Notes under the pieces: generated by a model
Databases searched by the model: none
The model's input: only the letters and a program-made list of their open reading frames with translations
What the model was told of the DNA's origin: nothing
DNA from: Pseudomonadaceae bacterium
GTDB taxonomy: Bacteria; Pseudomonadota; Gammaproteobacteria; Pseudomonadales; Azotimanducaceae
DNA: 64,000 nt
Reading direction: 5' to 3'
Assembly: GCA_024743435.1 (NCBI GenBank)
Contig: JANSWO010000006.1
Span: 186,001-250,000, forward strand
Position numbers and translations under genes: made by a program
Part shown: piece after piece, positions 43,901 through 52,627 of the stretch
Position numbering within the stretch: the first letter of the stretch is position 1
How the letters are laid out: each line of letters opens with the position of its first letter

Positions 43901-45231
43901 GCAGTTCACGCAATCTTACCACCGGATCAGTGTCGAGGAAGTTGGCTGGCCTCACGGCGCCCATGCTTCTAGGCGTATCGTCATCAATCCTGGTCCAGAT
44001 GATCGAACTGGTTTTCATCGCGCAGCTGGGAACGATGCAGGTCGCGGCAGTAACGTTTACTTTCCCGGTCACGATGGCGCTCACCAGTATCGCTCTCGGA
44101 ATCGGGATCGGCACATCCTCCGTCGTGGCGCGCAAGGTTGGTGGTGGCGAAGAAGATGCCAGCCGAATACTGGGCCAACACGCCATCGTGCTCGTCTCAG
44201 TAGTAACCGTCGCGCTGGCGGTTGTGCTGATGAGCATGACCCATACGATCTTCGAATGGTTGGGCGCGGAAGGTGACACGCTGCGAGAGATAGATGCCTA
44301 TATGAGCATCTATTTGCCCGGCACGGTTCTCTTCACCATAACAATGGTCGCCGGCAACGTGATGCGGGCGAACGGCCTAGCCGGAATTCCAGGGTTAGTG
44401 ATGACCCTCGGTGCAGGGCTCAATCTGCTACTCGATCCCTTCTTTATTTTTGGCCTTTGGGGCTTCCCGGAACTTGGACTACAGGGAGCTGCTGTCGCGA
44501 TGGCCGTCTCCCGCGCCGTCACCGCAGCTGTACTGCTCTACTACGTGGTGAAGTTTAACTTCGTCGATTTCGAAGCAGGCATGACCGGCTTCATAAACTC
44601 TTCACGTCAGATTCTTCACATTGGCCTGCCAGCGATGGCGACACAGTTGATTGGTCCCGTATCGATAGGCGTTATCACGGCGCTCCTGGCGACCTATGGC
44701 GAATCCACCGTCGCGGGTTTTGGCGTAGCTGCCAGAGTAGAAGCCGTATCGGTAATGTTCTTGTTCGCGCTATCCGGGAGCATCGGACCATTTGTAGGCC
44801 AGAACTATGGAGCGAAGAAAAATGACCGAGTTACCCAGGGTCTCTACGCCACCTACAAGTTCTCGCTGGGCTGGGGATTTTTAGTTGCTGTCGCTCTGTT
44901 TTTCCTCTCACCTTGGTTCGTCCCATTGATCGAGTCTGATCCAAAGGCCCAGGCAACGGCCATCACATACTTGAGAATCGCGCCTTGGAGCTACGGTGCT
45001 TGGGGGATCCTCATGATGGCATCTGCATCGTTCAACGCTCTGGGCAAACCATTGCCGTCAACAATGCTCGCGTTCACCCGAATGTTCCTTTTCTATATCC
45101 CTCTCGCGTTCTTCCTGACCTCATTCCTAGGCTACGCCGGCGTGTTTACTGCTGCCCTGGCAACCAACCTGCTGCTGGGCGCGCTTGGTTGGTTGTGGTT
45201 CTCCAGGTGGTTCAACAGCCATGCTCACTAG
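43882..45231 (+). CDS. MATE-family efflux transporter
   Basis: About 450 residues from ATG 43882, overlapping the kinase end by 19 bases; TTG 43897 is the other possible start, and upstream codons to 43834 are unlikely. Twelve helices carry the MATE signatures LAGLTAPMLLGVSSSILVQM, VGGGEEDASRILGQ in the first half and GPFVGQNYGAKKNDRV in the second. MATE proteins expel cationic drugs or metabolites using H+ or Na+. GC content returns to the local norm at this gene, so it may be chromosomal background against which the cassette was inserted, or the exporter for the cassette product. Confidence 0.88.
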   Translation: MGQLSLSSSRNLTTGSVSRKLAGLTAPMLLGVSSSILVQMIELVFIAQLGTMQVAAVTFTFPVTMALTSIALGIGIGTSSVVARKVGGGEEDASRILGQHAIVLVSVVTVALAVVLMSMTHTIFEWLGAEGDTLREIDAYMSIYLPGTVLFTITMVAGNVMRANGLAGIPGLVMTLGAGLNLLLDPFFIFGLWGFPELGLQGAAVAMAVSRAVTAAVLLYYVVKFNFVDFEAGMTGFINSSRQILHIGLPAMATQLIGPVSIGVITALLATYGESTVAGFGVAARVEAVSVMFLFALSGSIGPFVGQNYGAKKNDRVTQGLYATYKFSLGWGFLVAVALFFLSPWFVPLIESDPKAQATAITYLRIAPWSYGAWGILMMASASFNALGKPLPSTMLAFTRMFLFYIPLAFFLTSFLGYAGVFTAALATNLLLGALGWLWFSRWFNSHAH

Positions 45232-46174
45232 GAAGCTGATAACCGTCCCAGCTTTACTTGCTACTACAGCCATCGTCACGGCCCTCAGCCCGGGATTGTT
45301 ACTGATTGCACTGCTCGCATCCCTACGCAAGAAGACACAGGGCGCCTTTCGAACAACGCTGTTTGGTTTGCTGTATCTGTGGTCCGAGTCGATTGGCGTA
45401 TTGGTGGCGGCAGTCCTTTGGCTGGCACAACCTGTGTTGAGCGACTATCAACAGGCAAATCGACGCCTCCAAAAATGGTGGGCTGCGACCCTGCACAACG
45501 GTGGCGCTGCAATATTCAATGTGAGTTTTCAGATCGAAAATCCGGCTGCTCTTGATGGCCCCCCAGCCGTCGTCATCCCCAGACACACGAGCATCGCGGA
45601 CACGGTTTTGCCGATGACGCTATACAGCCACGTCAAAAACGTACCTCTTCGCTACGTCATGAAACAGGAGTTACTTTGGGATCCCTGCCTGGATATCGTT
45701 GGGCATCGGCTACCAAATTTCTTTATCGATCGATCAGGTGTGGATACGGAGACGGAGCTTTCCGAGCTTGGGAAATTTGTTTCCCAACTGCCGGAAGACG
45801 AAGGCCTGGTCTTCTACCCCGAAGGCACTCGCTTTAGCGCAGACAAGCGCGAACGAATACTTGCGCGACGTCACGGCACTCCGGACGCCGATCTACTGGC
45901 AAGTTGGCCAGATTTGTTGCCTCCCAGGCGCGGCGGAACGCTGACAGTGCTGGATTCCAATCCGGGACACGACCTCCTATTCTGCTGCCATGTCGGCTTC
46001 GAAGGTGCCGCTGGGTTTAGCGATCTCGTGAGCGGCGCCTGGACGCACGCGAAGGTAAAAGTCGCTTTCTGGCGCATACCGTTCACTCAGTGGCAGAACG
46101 CTGAGAACGGAAAGACATTTGTAAATGGCCAATGGGACGCCATGCAGGCGATGGTGCGTAAACTCAGCACCTAA
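45221..46174 (+). CDS. Lysophospholipid acyltransferase family protein (LPLAT/AGPAT type)
   Basis: A 317-residue protein from ATG 45221, overlapping the MATE stop by 11 bases; codons back to 45185 are inside MATE. Two N-terminal helices precede the acyltransferase core: the catalytic H-x4-D as HTSIAD and the substrate motif FYPEGTRF. Members acylate lysophosphatidic acid or other lyso-lipids at the inner membrane face. The C-terminal part (about 220-317) is longer than in PlsC. Neighbouring N-acyltransferase and exporter genes invite, but do not prove, a shared lipid role. Confidence 0.86.
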   Translation: MLTRKLITVPALLATTAIVTALSPGLLLIALLASLRKKTQGAFRTTLFGLLYLWSESIGVLVAAVLWLAQPVLSDYQQANRRLQKWWAATLHNGGAAIFNVSFQIENPAALDGPPAVVIPRHTSIADTVLPMTLYSHVKNVPLRYVMKQELLWDPCLDIVGHRLPNFFIDRSGVDTETELSELGKFVSQLPEDEGLVFYPEGTRFSADKRERILARRHGTPDADLLASWPDLLPPRRGGTLTVLDSNPGHDLLFCCHVGFEGAAGFSDLVSGAWTHAKVKVAFWRIPFTQWQNAENGKTFVNGQWDAMQAMVRKLST

Positions 46175-46199
46175 AGATCTATATCTAAAAGGGGAGTTC

Positions 46200-47171
46200 A
46201 TGCCCGGGGTTTGGAAAATCTACGAACAAGGCGGGCCAGAAAATCTGGTTTGGGAGAATGAACCCAAAGGCAGAGTTGGCGCACGGCACGTTCTTGTTCG
46301 CCACACCGCGATCGGCCTCAACTACCTCGACATCTATCAGCGCAGCGGCACCTACCCAGTCGAGCTACCCACCCGCCTTGGTGTTGAGGCAGCCGGCGTC
46401 GTAGAGAAAATTGGAGATGCTGTAACCGAGTTCAGCGTAGGCGACAGAGTCGCCTACGCGGGTATCGGTGGCGCCTATGCAGAGTACAACCGCGTGCTCG
46501 CTTCACGACTAGTAGCGATACCTGACGCAATCACCGATGAGGTCGCAGCCGCATCACTCTTGAAAGGGCTCACCGCCGCTTACCTGATGCTGCGCACCTT
46601 CGAGATCAAGGATGGCGATACAGCGCTCATCCACGCGGGTGCCGGAGGCGTTGGCCTCATCCTCACACAATGGGCCAAATATCTGGGTGTTCGTGTCGTC
46701 TCAACCGTCAGCACCATAGCCAAAACCCGATTAGCGTATGACGCTGGTGCCGAGCACGTTGTGGTGTACGGCCAGGAAGATCTGGTCGCCAATGTAATGA
46801 AATTCACCGAGCGAGCTGGAGTGCACGCGGTATACGACTCGGTAGGTGCTGATACTTTCCGAGACAGCATCGACTGCTTGCGTAAACGCGGCACCTTCAT
46901 CTCCTTCGGCAACTCATCGGGACTCGTACCTCCCGTTGATCTACAGATGCTGATGGCAAAAGGCAGCCTCTATATGACGAGACCTAGCCTCGTCGACTAC
47001 ATCTCAGATCCGGAGGAACTCAAAGAGTTGTCCGGCGAGCTTTTTGCCCTCATTGAGATGGAACGGCTCACCATTTCTGTTAACCAGAGGTATCCGCTCG
47101 CCGAGCTACCTCAGGCACACAAGGACATCGAGGCTCGGAAAACCACTGGGAGCACGGTGTTGCTGCCGTAG
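46200..47171 (+). CDS. Zinc-free quinone oxidoreductase (MDR family)
   Basis: A 323-residue medium-chain reductase from ATG 46200 (GGGGAG ribosome site); the frame from 46125 overlaps the acyltransferase. The quinone oxidoreductase signature GLNYLDIYQRSGTYP, GVEAAGVVEKIGD and the NADPH motif HAGAGGVGLILTQWAKYLG are all present, and zinc-binding residues are absent. Such enzymes reduce quinones or enones with NADPH. It is 26 bases after the acyltransferase. Confidence 0.92.
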   Translation: MPGVWKIYEQGGPENLVWENEPKGRVGARHVLVRHTAIGLNYLDIYQRSGTYPVELPTRLGVEAAGVVEKIGDAVTEFSVGDRVAYAGIGGAYAEYNRVLASRLVAIPDAITDEVAAASLLKGLTAAYLMLRTFEIKDGDTALIHAGAGGVGLILTQWAKYLGVRVVSTVSTIAKTRLAYDAGAEHVVVYGQEDLVANVMKFTERAGVHAVYDSVGADTFRDSIDCLRKRGTFISFGNSSGLVPPVDLQMLMAKGSLYMTRPSLVDYISDPEELKELSGELFALIEMERLTISVNQRYPLAELPQAHKDIEARKTTGSTVLLP

Positions 47172-47278
47172 TGGCTACTAAGGCATGATCACGAGTTGGC
47201 GAGCAAACACGTGCGAGAGTCCAGGGAGGGGCGACCAAGCAACGACAGATTAGATTGACAGGTATTCCGGAGACACAA

Positions 47279-48073
47279 ATGACCTCGCATCAGAGCATTA
47301 GCGAGCCAACGACGATTGCCGAACCGCCATCGGCTGGCGGCCCGGTCGACCAGAAAGATCGAGTGTCCTGGTGGGAGTACGGAGCCGCCTATGACGAGCT
47401 TTGCTCAGTCAACCCTCACTACGCAGACAACGTCAGCCGATTCCGCGAGTGGTGTGGCGATGCCGAGCTGCCACCAAACCCTGTTATCTGTGACATCGGC
47501 GCAGGAACGGGTAACTATCTTTTAGAAGCCGCACGCGCCAAGCCAGATTCTCAGTTCTACCACTGGGATTGGAATTCAGTAATGAACGACCTGGCGGCCG
47601 CCAAATACGCCGAGGCGGGTTTTAAGGCTACTTTTGCAAGCCAGAACATCAGCGACTTCCCGGGAGACATCCCGCCAGTCGACCTCGCAATCGCTGTAAA
47701 TTCGCTCTACACCTTCCCGAACTCGAAAGCTGTGGTTCGCCGAATCTTCGACGCGATCAAACCTGGCGGTCTCTTCTTTACGATCGATCTCGGCAGAGAA
47801 TTGGACACCGGGAGCTGGGCTCGCGATTTGATTGCATACAACATCAAGACTCGCGGCTTTACTGAGACACTGAAACTGACGTATCGACTGCGACACGCAA
47901 TCAAGCAAAACAGAAAGATTGATCAGTCTCAGGATGATGGCGCCTATTGGGCGCACACCACCACCGAGTTCGCTACAACCATGGAATGGGCAGGCTTCGT
48001 CATTGAGCGACTGGAAACCTGCTACCGGGATAAATGCGACCTCGCGGTTTGCAGAAAACCGCTCTCTAGCTGA
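47279..48073 (+). CDS. Class I SAM-dependent methyltransferase
   Basis: About 264 residues from ATG 47279; an upstream TTG at 47255 adds eight codons. A disordered, Pro/Ser/Thr-rich N-terminus of about 30 residues is followed by the SAM motif ICDIGAGTGNYLLEAA, an acidic second strand (HWDWNSVM) and LAIAVNSLYTFPN. The segment VSWWEYGAAYDELCSVNPHYADNV before the SAM motif resembles the aromatic-rich lid of small-molecule methyltransferases. The target molecule is unknown. It is convergent with the reductase gene on the other strand. Confidence 0.82.
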   Translation: MTSHQSISEPTTIAEPPSAGGPVDQKDRVSWWEYGAAYDELCSVNPHYADNVSRFREWCGDAELPPNPVICDIGAGTGNYLLEAARAKPDSQFYHWDWNSVMNDLAAAKYAEAGFKATFASQNISDFPGDIPPVDLAIAVNSLYTFPNSKAVVRRIFDAIKPGGLFFTIDLGRELDTGSWARDLIAYNIKTRGFTETLKLTYRLRHAIKQNRKIDQSQDDGAYWAHTTTEFATTMEWAGFVIERLETCYRDKCDLAVCRKPLSS

Positions 48074-48082
48074 GTCGACGCT

Positions 48083-49099
48083 CTACAACTTCAACAACTG
48101 CTTTCCAACATTACGGCCGGTAAACAGTCTGTTGAGCGTATCCGGGATGTTCTCAAAACCTTCCTGGATATCCTCCTGGTACACGATATCTCCGCTCTTC
48201 ACCCAGCCAATCAGCTCGCCAACGGCTTGCGCGGCGCGATCCATATAGTCAATCACGATGAAGCCTTCCATGCGCGCACGGTTGATGACGAGGTTCATCA
48301 GGTTGGTCGGGCCAGGCACGGGTTCGGTTGCGTTGTAGCCGGAGATACCGCCGCAAAGTACAACGCGAGCATTCATGTTGATGTGGTTCAAGGCCGCCTG
48401 GAGGATGTCACCGCCCACGTTGTCGAAGAAAATGTCCACTTTGTTGGGGCATAGCTCTTTGATGCGCGCATCGACGTCATCACTTTTGTAGTCGATGACG
48501 GCATCAAAACGCGCTTGCTCGGTGAGCCATGCGCATTTCTGCGGGCCGCCGGCAATTCCAACCACCCGGCATCCTTTGATGCGAGCGATCTGGCCGGCGA
48601 TGGAACCGGTTGCACCAGCTGCCCCTGATACCAAAACCGTTTCACCCGCTTTCGGTTGGCCCAGATCCAGCATGCCCCAATAGCCAGTCTGGCCAGTCAC
48701 ACCCAGCACCGATAGCAGCATGGTTGGCTCTATCCCATCCGGAATCTTGGTGAGGCCAAGCGCGCCACCAGCTGGACTCGCGACAACGTAGTCCTGCCAG
48801 CCGCCCAACGTCTGTACGGCATCGCCAGGCTTGAATCGCTCGTCATTCGACTCAACCACCTCGCCGACCGAGCCTGCGCGCATAACCTCACCAATCCCAA
48901 CAGGCGGCAGATAGCTTTCGGCGTCCTCCATCCAGCCTCGCTGGGTTGGGTCAAACGAGAGGTGTGTGTTTCGAACCAGCACTTCTCCTTCGCCGGGCGT
49001 GGGAATCGGGGTTTCTTTGTATTCAAAGTTATCCACACCGACCATGCCATGCGGCCGCTTGGACAAAACCCATTGGCGATTGATATTTGTCATATTCAT
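48083..49099 (-). CDS. NADP-dependent MDR oxidoreductase (leukotriene B4 dehydrogenase/curcumin reductase type)
   Basis: A 338-residue zinc-free medium-chain reductase. The opening RQWVLSKRPHGMV with HLSFDPTQRGWMED, the glycine motif SGAAGATGSIAGQIARIKG and the late FENIPDTLNRLFTGRNVGK are standard for the PTGR1/CurA group, which reduces the double bond of alpha,beta-unsaturated ketones using NADPH. The ATG at 49099 is one of two nearby in-frame Met codons (M1 and M3). Probably transcribed alone, divergent from the amidase. Confidence 0.92.
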   Translation of the reverse strand: MNMTNINRQWVLSKRPHGMVGVDNFEYKETPIPTPGEGEVLVRNTHLSFDPTQRGWMEDAESYLPPVGIGEVMRAGSVGEVVESNDERFKPGDAVQTLGGWQDYVVASPAGGALGLTKIPDGIEPTMLLSVLGVTGQTGYWGMLDLGQPKAGETVLVSGAAGATGSIAGQIARIKGCRVVGIAGGPQKCAWLTEQARFDAVIDYKSDDVDARIKELCPNKVDIFFDNVGGDILQAALNHINMNARVVLCGGISGYNATEPVPGPTNLMNLVINRARMEGFIVIDYMDRAAQAVGELIGWVKSGDIVYQEDIQEGFENIPDTLNRLFTGRNVGKQLLKL

Positions 49100-49232
49100 T
49101 CCTGCCTGATTGGAAACGCTGATCTAGCCACCGATCCTACTCGCTCGCTGTGAACGCGTCGTCGTCGGACGATTTCTTGATTAAAACACCCATTGTCGGC
49201 ACAGTCCCCGAGCAACTGTTGGGGAGAGAAAA

Positions 49233-50690
49233 ATGGCGGCTAATTCTGATCTGGCGATGGCCTCGGCCAGCGAACTCACGGCGGCCATGGACAATGGTTC
49301 AGTGTCCAGCGTCGAGCTGCTGGATCTCTATCTAGAGAGAGTCGATGAGTTCAACGCAGACATCAACGCCATCATCTTTGAAGACCGCGATGGCGCGAGA
49401 GCGCAGGCAGCCGAGGCAGATGAAGCTCGTCGGGCTGGCAAGAAGCTAGGCTCTCTACACGGCCTGCCAATGACGGTAAAAGAATCCTACGACGTTACCG
49501 GTATGCCCAGTACGTGGGGTGCAACCGATCTGCGCGACAACATCGCTTCTGAAGATGCGTTGTCCATCACCCGGCTACGCGATCAAGGCGCGGTGATATT
49601 TGGCAAAACCAACGTCCCGCTCATGCTCGCCGACTTTCAGAGTTACAACGACGTCTACGGCACCACCAAAAACCCATACGATCACTCGCGAACACCGGGC
49701 GGCTCTTCCGGCGGCAGCGCAGCGGCACTGGCGGCTGGCCTGACCGGGCTGGAAACGGGCTCTGATATCGGTGGCAGTATCCGCAACCCCGCTCACTTTT
49801 GCGGCGTATTCGGACACAAACCCACCTGGAACGTGATCCCGATGCGAGGGCATGCGATGCCTGGCGTTCTGACGCCATCCGACATCTCAGTACTGGGGCC
49901 CCTCGCCCGTTCCGCCCAGGATCTCGATATTGCCCTGCGAGCAATGGCCGGGCCGGATGAGATCATGGGGCGGGGTTACCAACTGGCGCTTCCTGAATTC
50001 GAGAGCAGTAGCCTCGCCGGTTTGCGTGTCGCGCTGTGGAGCGATGACGAGCGAGCGCCGGTTGATGCCGAAGTCAAAGCGAGGGTGGAGCTGGTAGGAC
50101 AGGCATTTCGCGACGCCGGCGCGAGCGTTATCGACGCTCGTCCTGAGTTTGAGTCCGATCACACCCACCTGATCTACAACAACCTTCTGCACCCGGTGAT
50201 GGCATCCCGTACGCCAGATGAGCAGTACCAGAAGATGGTGGAGCGGGTACAGCAACTCGATCCGAACGACGACAGCGATGGCGCCCGAGTATTGCGGGCT
50301 CAGGTGTCCAACTACAAAGACTGGGCCAACAGCAACGAAGCGCGCACACACTTGCGCTGGCACTGGCATGAGTTCTTCAAGAACGTAGATCTTCTGCTGA
50401 CGCCCATCATGCCAGCTGCCGCCTGGCCTCACGATCATTCGGCGTTTGGTGAACGCACCATCACGGTAAACAACGAGCAGCGGCCCTATTTTGAGCAGAC
50501 CTTCTGGGCGGGTCTAACCGGCGTGAGTTACCTGCCATCCACCGTCATACCCACGGGTCTAAACGGCCAGGGTCTGCCCATCGGCATTCAGATCGTAGGC
50601 CCTGAATTCGGTGATCTACAGACCATTGGCGCTGCCCGCTTGCTGGAACAAGAGGGCTTCGTATTCACTCCACCTCCGGCTTATGTATAA
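49233..50690 (+). CDS. Amidase signature family hydrolase
   Basis: A 485-residue amidase. The catalytic triad is readable as K83 (MTVKESYD), the cis-Ser in GGSSGGSAAALA at about 158-159 and nucleophile S182 (SDIGGSIRNPA). The family hydrolyses carboxamides in the cytoplasm; no cellular substrate can be assigned. The gene ends 21 bases before the mevalonate cluster and on the same strand, so it may belong to that transcript although its chemistry is unrelated. Confidence 0.92.
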   Translation: MAANSDLAMASASELTAAMDNGSVSSVELLDLYLERVDEFNADINAIIFEDRDGARAQAAEADEARRAGKKLGSLHGLPMTVKESYDVTGMPSTWGATDLRDNIASEDALSITRLRDQGAVIFGKTNVPLMLADFQSYNDVYGTTKNPYDHSRTPGGSSGGSAAALAAGLTGLETGSDIGGSIRNPAHFCGVFGHKPTWNVIPMRGHAMPGVLTPSDISVLGPLARSAQDLDIALRAMAGPDEIMGRGYQLALPEFESSSLAGLRVALWSDDERAPVDAEVKARVELVGQAFRDAGASVIDARPEFESDHTHLIYNNLLHPVMASRTPDEQYQKMVERVQQLDPNDDSDGARVLRAQVSNYKDWANSNEARTHLRWHWHEFFKNVDLLLTPIMPAAAWPHDHSAFGERTITVNNEQRPYFEQTFWAGLTGVSYLPSTVIPTGLNGQGLPIGIQIVGPEFGDLQTIGAARLLEQEGFVFTPPPAYV

Positions 50691-50711
50691 ACCGATTGGA
50701 GTACAAGGACA

Positions 50712-51647
50712 GTGAGCCGCGCGATTGCCCACCCGAATATCGCGCTGGTGAAGTACTGGGGCAAAGCAGAAACCGCATCGAACATCCCGGCTGTGCCATC
50801 GCTGTCCGTCACGCTGGATACCTTCATCTCCGAAACGGAAGTCACTGCCGCCAAGACTGACAGTGTCGTACTCGATGGCAGGGTGGCAACGGATTCGAAG
50901 ATCACAGACTTTCTGGCCACCGTGCGCGCGAAACACGAGTTGCCGCCACTGCGCATCGACAGCCGCAATAACTTTCCCACGGCAGCTGGGCTCGCATCAT
51001 CCGCCTCTGGCTTTGCTGCGCTGGTGCTGGCACTAAACGCTGAATTTGACTTGGGCTGGGACGACGTCGCGATCGCCGATTGGGCACGTATCGGATCGGG
51101 CTCAGCGCCGCGATCGCTGTTCGGGCCTATGGCCCAGATCAACGGGCCGGATTGGATTGCCAAACCTGTCGACGCCACGGCAATGCCAGAGCTGGCGGTC
51201 GTGGTCGCCATCACCTCAAAAACCCGAAAAACAACGAGCTCCTCGGCTGGTATGGCTGCCTCAAAAAGCACCTCACCCTATTTTGAGCCCTGGGTGGCGA
51301 CGGCTGAGGCTGACATGAATGCAGCTCGCCAAGCGATCGCTGCAGGCAACTTTGATGCACTGGCAACGGTTGCCGAACATAGCTGCATGAAGATGCATGC
51401 ACTGATGCTGTCGACGAGGCCGTCGCTGCGCTACTGGAACCCAACCACCCTGGCCTGCCTCGACGCGGCGTCGGAAATGCAACAGGACGGTTTACGGGTG
51501 TTTTGCACCGTCGACGCGGGCCCTCAGCTCAAAGCCATCTGCACTGAAGACGTAGCCGGTGCGGTTGCTGCACGCCTCGAATCGATCGATGGCGTGTTGG
51601 ACGTCCACGTTCTGGGTCTGGGGCCGGGCGCACGGGTAGTCGCCTAA
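50712..51647 (+). CDS. mvaD: Diphosphomevalonate decarboxylase
   Basis: A 311-residue GHMP-superfamily enzyme from GTG 50712. Diagnostic segments are HPNIALVKYWGK, NNFPTAAGLASSASGFAAL (the phosphate loop), RIGSGSAPRSLFG and the C-terminal FCTVDAGPQLKAI with the catalytic Asp. It decarboxylates 5-diphosphomevalonate to isopentenyl diphosphate with ATP, the last step of the classical mevalonate pathway. Two bases separate its stop from the next kinase. The mevalonate pathway is uncommon in gammaproteobacteria, most of which use MEP. Confidence 0.93.
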   Translation: MSRAIAHPNIALVKYWGKAETASNIPAVPSLSVTLDTFISETEVTAAKTDSVVLDGRVATDSKITDFLATVRAKHELPPLRIDSRNNFPTAAGLASSASGFAALVLALNAEFDLGWDDVAIADWARIGSGSAPRSLFGPMAQINGPDWIAKPVDATAMPELAVVVAITSKTRKTTSSSAGMAASKSTSPYFEPWVATAEADMNAARQAIAAGNFDALATVAEHSCMKMHALMLSTRPSLRYWNPTTLACLDAASEMQQDGLRVFCTVDAGPQLKAICTEDVAGAVAARLESIDGVLDVHVLGLGPGARVVA

Positions 51648-51649
51648 AC

Positions 51650-52627
51650 GTGGGACAACGGAGTATCCAGTGCAGCGCGCCCGGCAAGGTGATGATTGCC
51701 GGAGAATATGCGGTACTGGATGGCGCTCCAGCGTGGATGACAGCGGTAAACCGGCGAGCGAGGGTACAAGCGACTCCGGATTCATCTGATGTGTGGCGAG
51801 TTATGAGCACCGGGGGAGTAGAGGGAGTTGTCGATCACTCCCTCACTGAGCTGTGCGCCGACGAGATCAATAGTACGAGCCCTGCATATCTATTGAGCGC
51901 CGTGATCAGAAGCGCGGACACCGAGCACCTCAAGCGCCTGTCCGGGGCAACATTGATCATCGACTCCAGCGACTTCAGCAAAGATCGGTTAAAGCTCGGT
52001 ATTGGCTCGAGCGCCGCCGTCACGGTCGCTTTGCAGGCAGCGGTTGCCACTCTCATGAACGAACCGCCGGATCACGATCACGCTCAAAAGGCGCATCGCC
52101 TCGCTCAGCATGGCAGCGGCTCTGGCGCGGATGTGGCTGCCGCGTTTTTCGGCGGCAACCTGTGGTTCTCCGCCGGCCGGGCGACGCCGTTCGAAGCACC
52201 CGCACAGTTTCATCCGCTCTTTGTCTGGAGCGGTGAGTCCGCGAGCACAACACAGCTCGTAGCGCGCTATCGCGCAGCTCAGACCGCCGTCAACCAGCGC
52301 CAACGAGATGCGCTGAGATCAGCCTCGTTCGCGCTGCTCGAGAGCACCGATAAGCCTGCGGCACTGGCGCGCTTCGCCACAGCCCTTGAGCAATTCGATC
52401 ACGCTCACGAGATTGGCATATTCAGCCCGGCGCACCGACGCATCGCAGAGCTTGCGAACTCGCGATCAATACCCTACAAACCCTGCGGCGCGGGTGGTGG
52501 CGATCTGGGCATTGCCTGGAGCCGTGACCGCGACGCTCTGGAGGTACTGCGCCAGGCGCTCGCGTCCGCCGGCTACCTAAGCATTGATCTGGAACCCACA
52601 AGTCATGGCATCGACGTCCAACTCTGA
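51650..52627 (+). CDS. Phosphomevalonate kinase
   Basis: A 325-residue GHMP kinase. CSAPGKVMIAGEYAVLDG at the N-terminus, the ATP loop KLGIGSSAAVTVAL, HGSGSGADVAAAFFGGNLWF and PYKPCGAGGGDLGIAW near the C-terminus match bacterial phosphomevalonate kinases. It converts 5-phosphomevalonate to the diphosphate. The start codon is GTG 51650. Its 3' end overlaps the HMG-CoA reductase start by 23 bases, so the three proteins are probably made in fixed proportion. Confidence 0.9.
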   Translation: MGQRSIQCSAPGKVMIAGEYAVLDGAPAWMTAVNRRARVQATPDSSDVWRVMSTGGVEGVVDHSLTELCADEINSTSPAYLLSAVIRSADTEHLKRLSGATLIIDSSDFSKDRLKLGIGSSAAVTVALQAAVATLMNEPPDHDHAQKAHRLAQHGSGSGADVAAAFFGGNLWFSAGRATPFEAPAQFHPLFVWSGESASTTQLVARYRAAQTAVNQRQRDALRSASFALLESTDKPAALARFATALEQFDHAHEIGIFSPAHRRIAELANSRSIPYKPCGAGGGDLGIAWSRDRDALEVLRQALASAGYLSIDLEPTSHGIDVQL

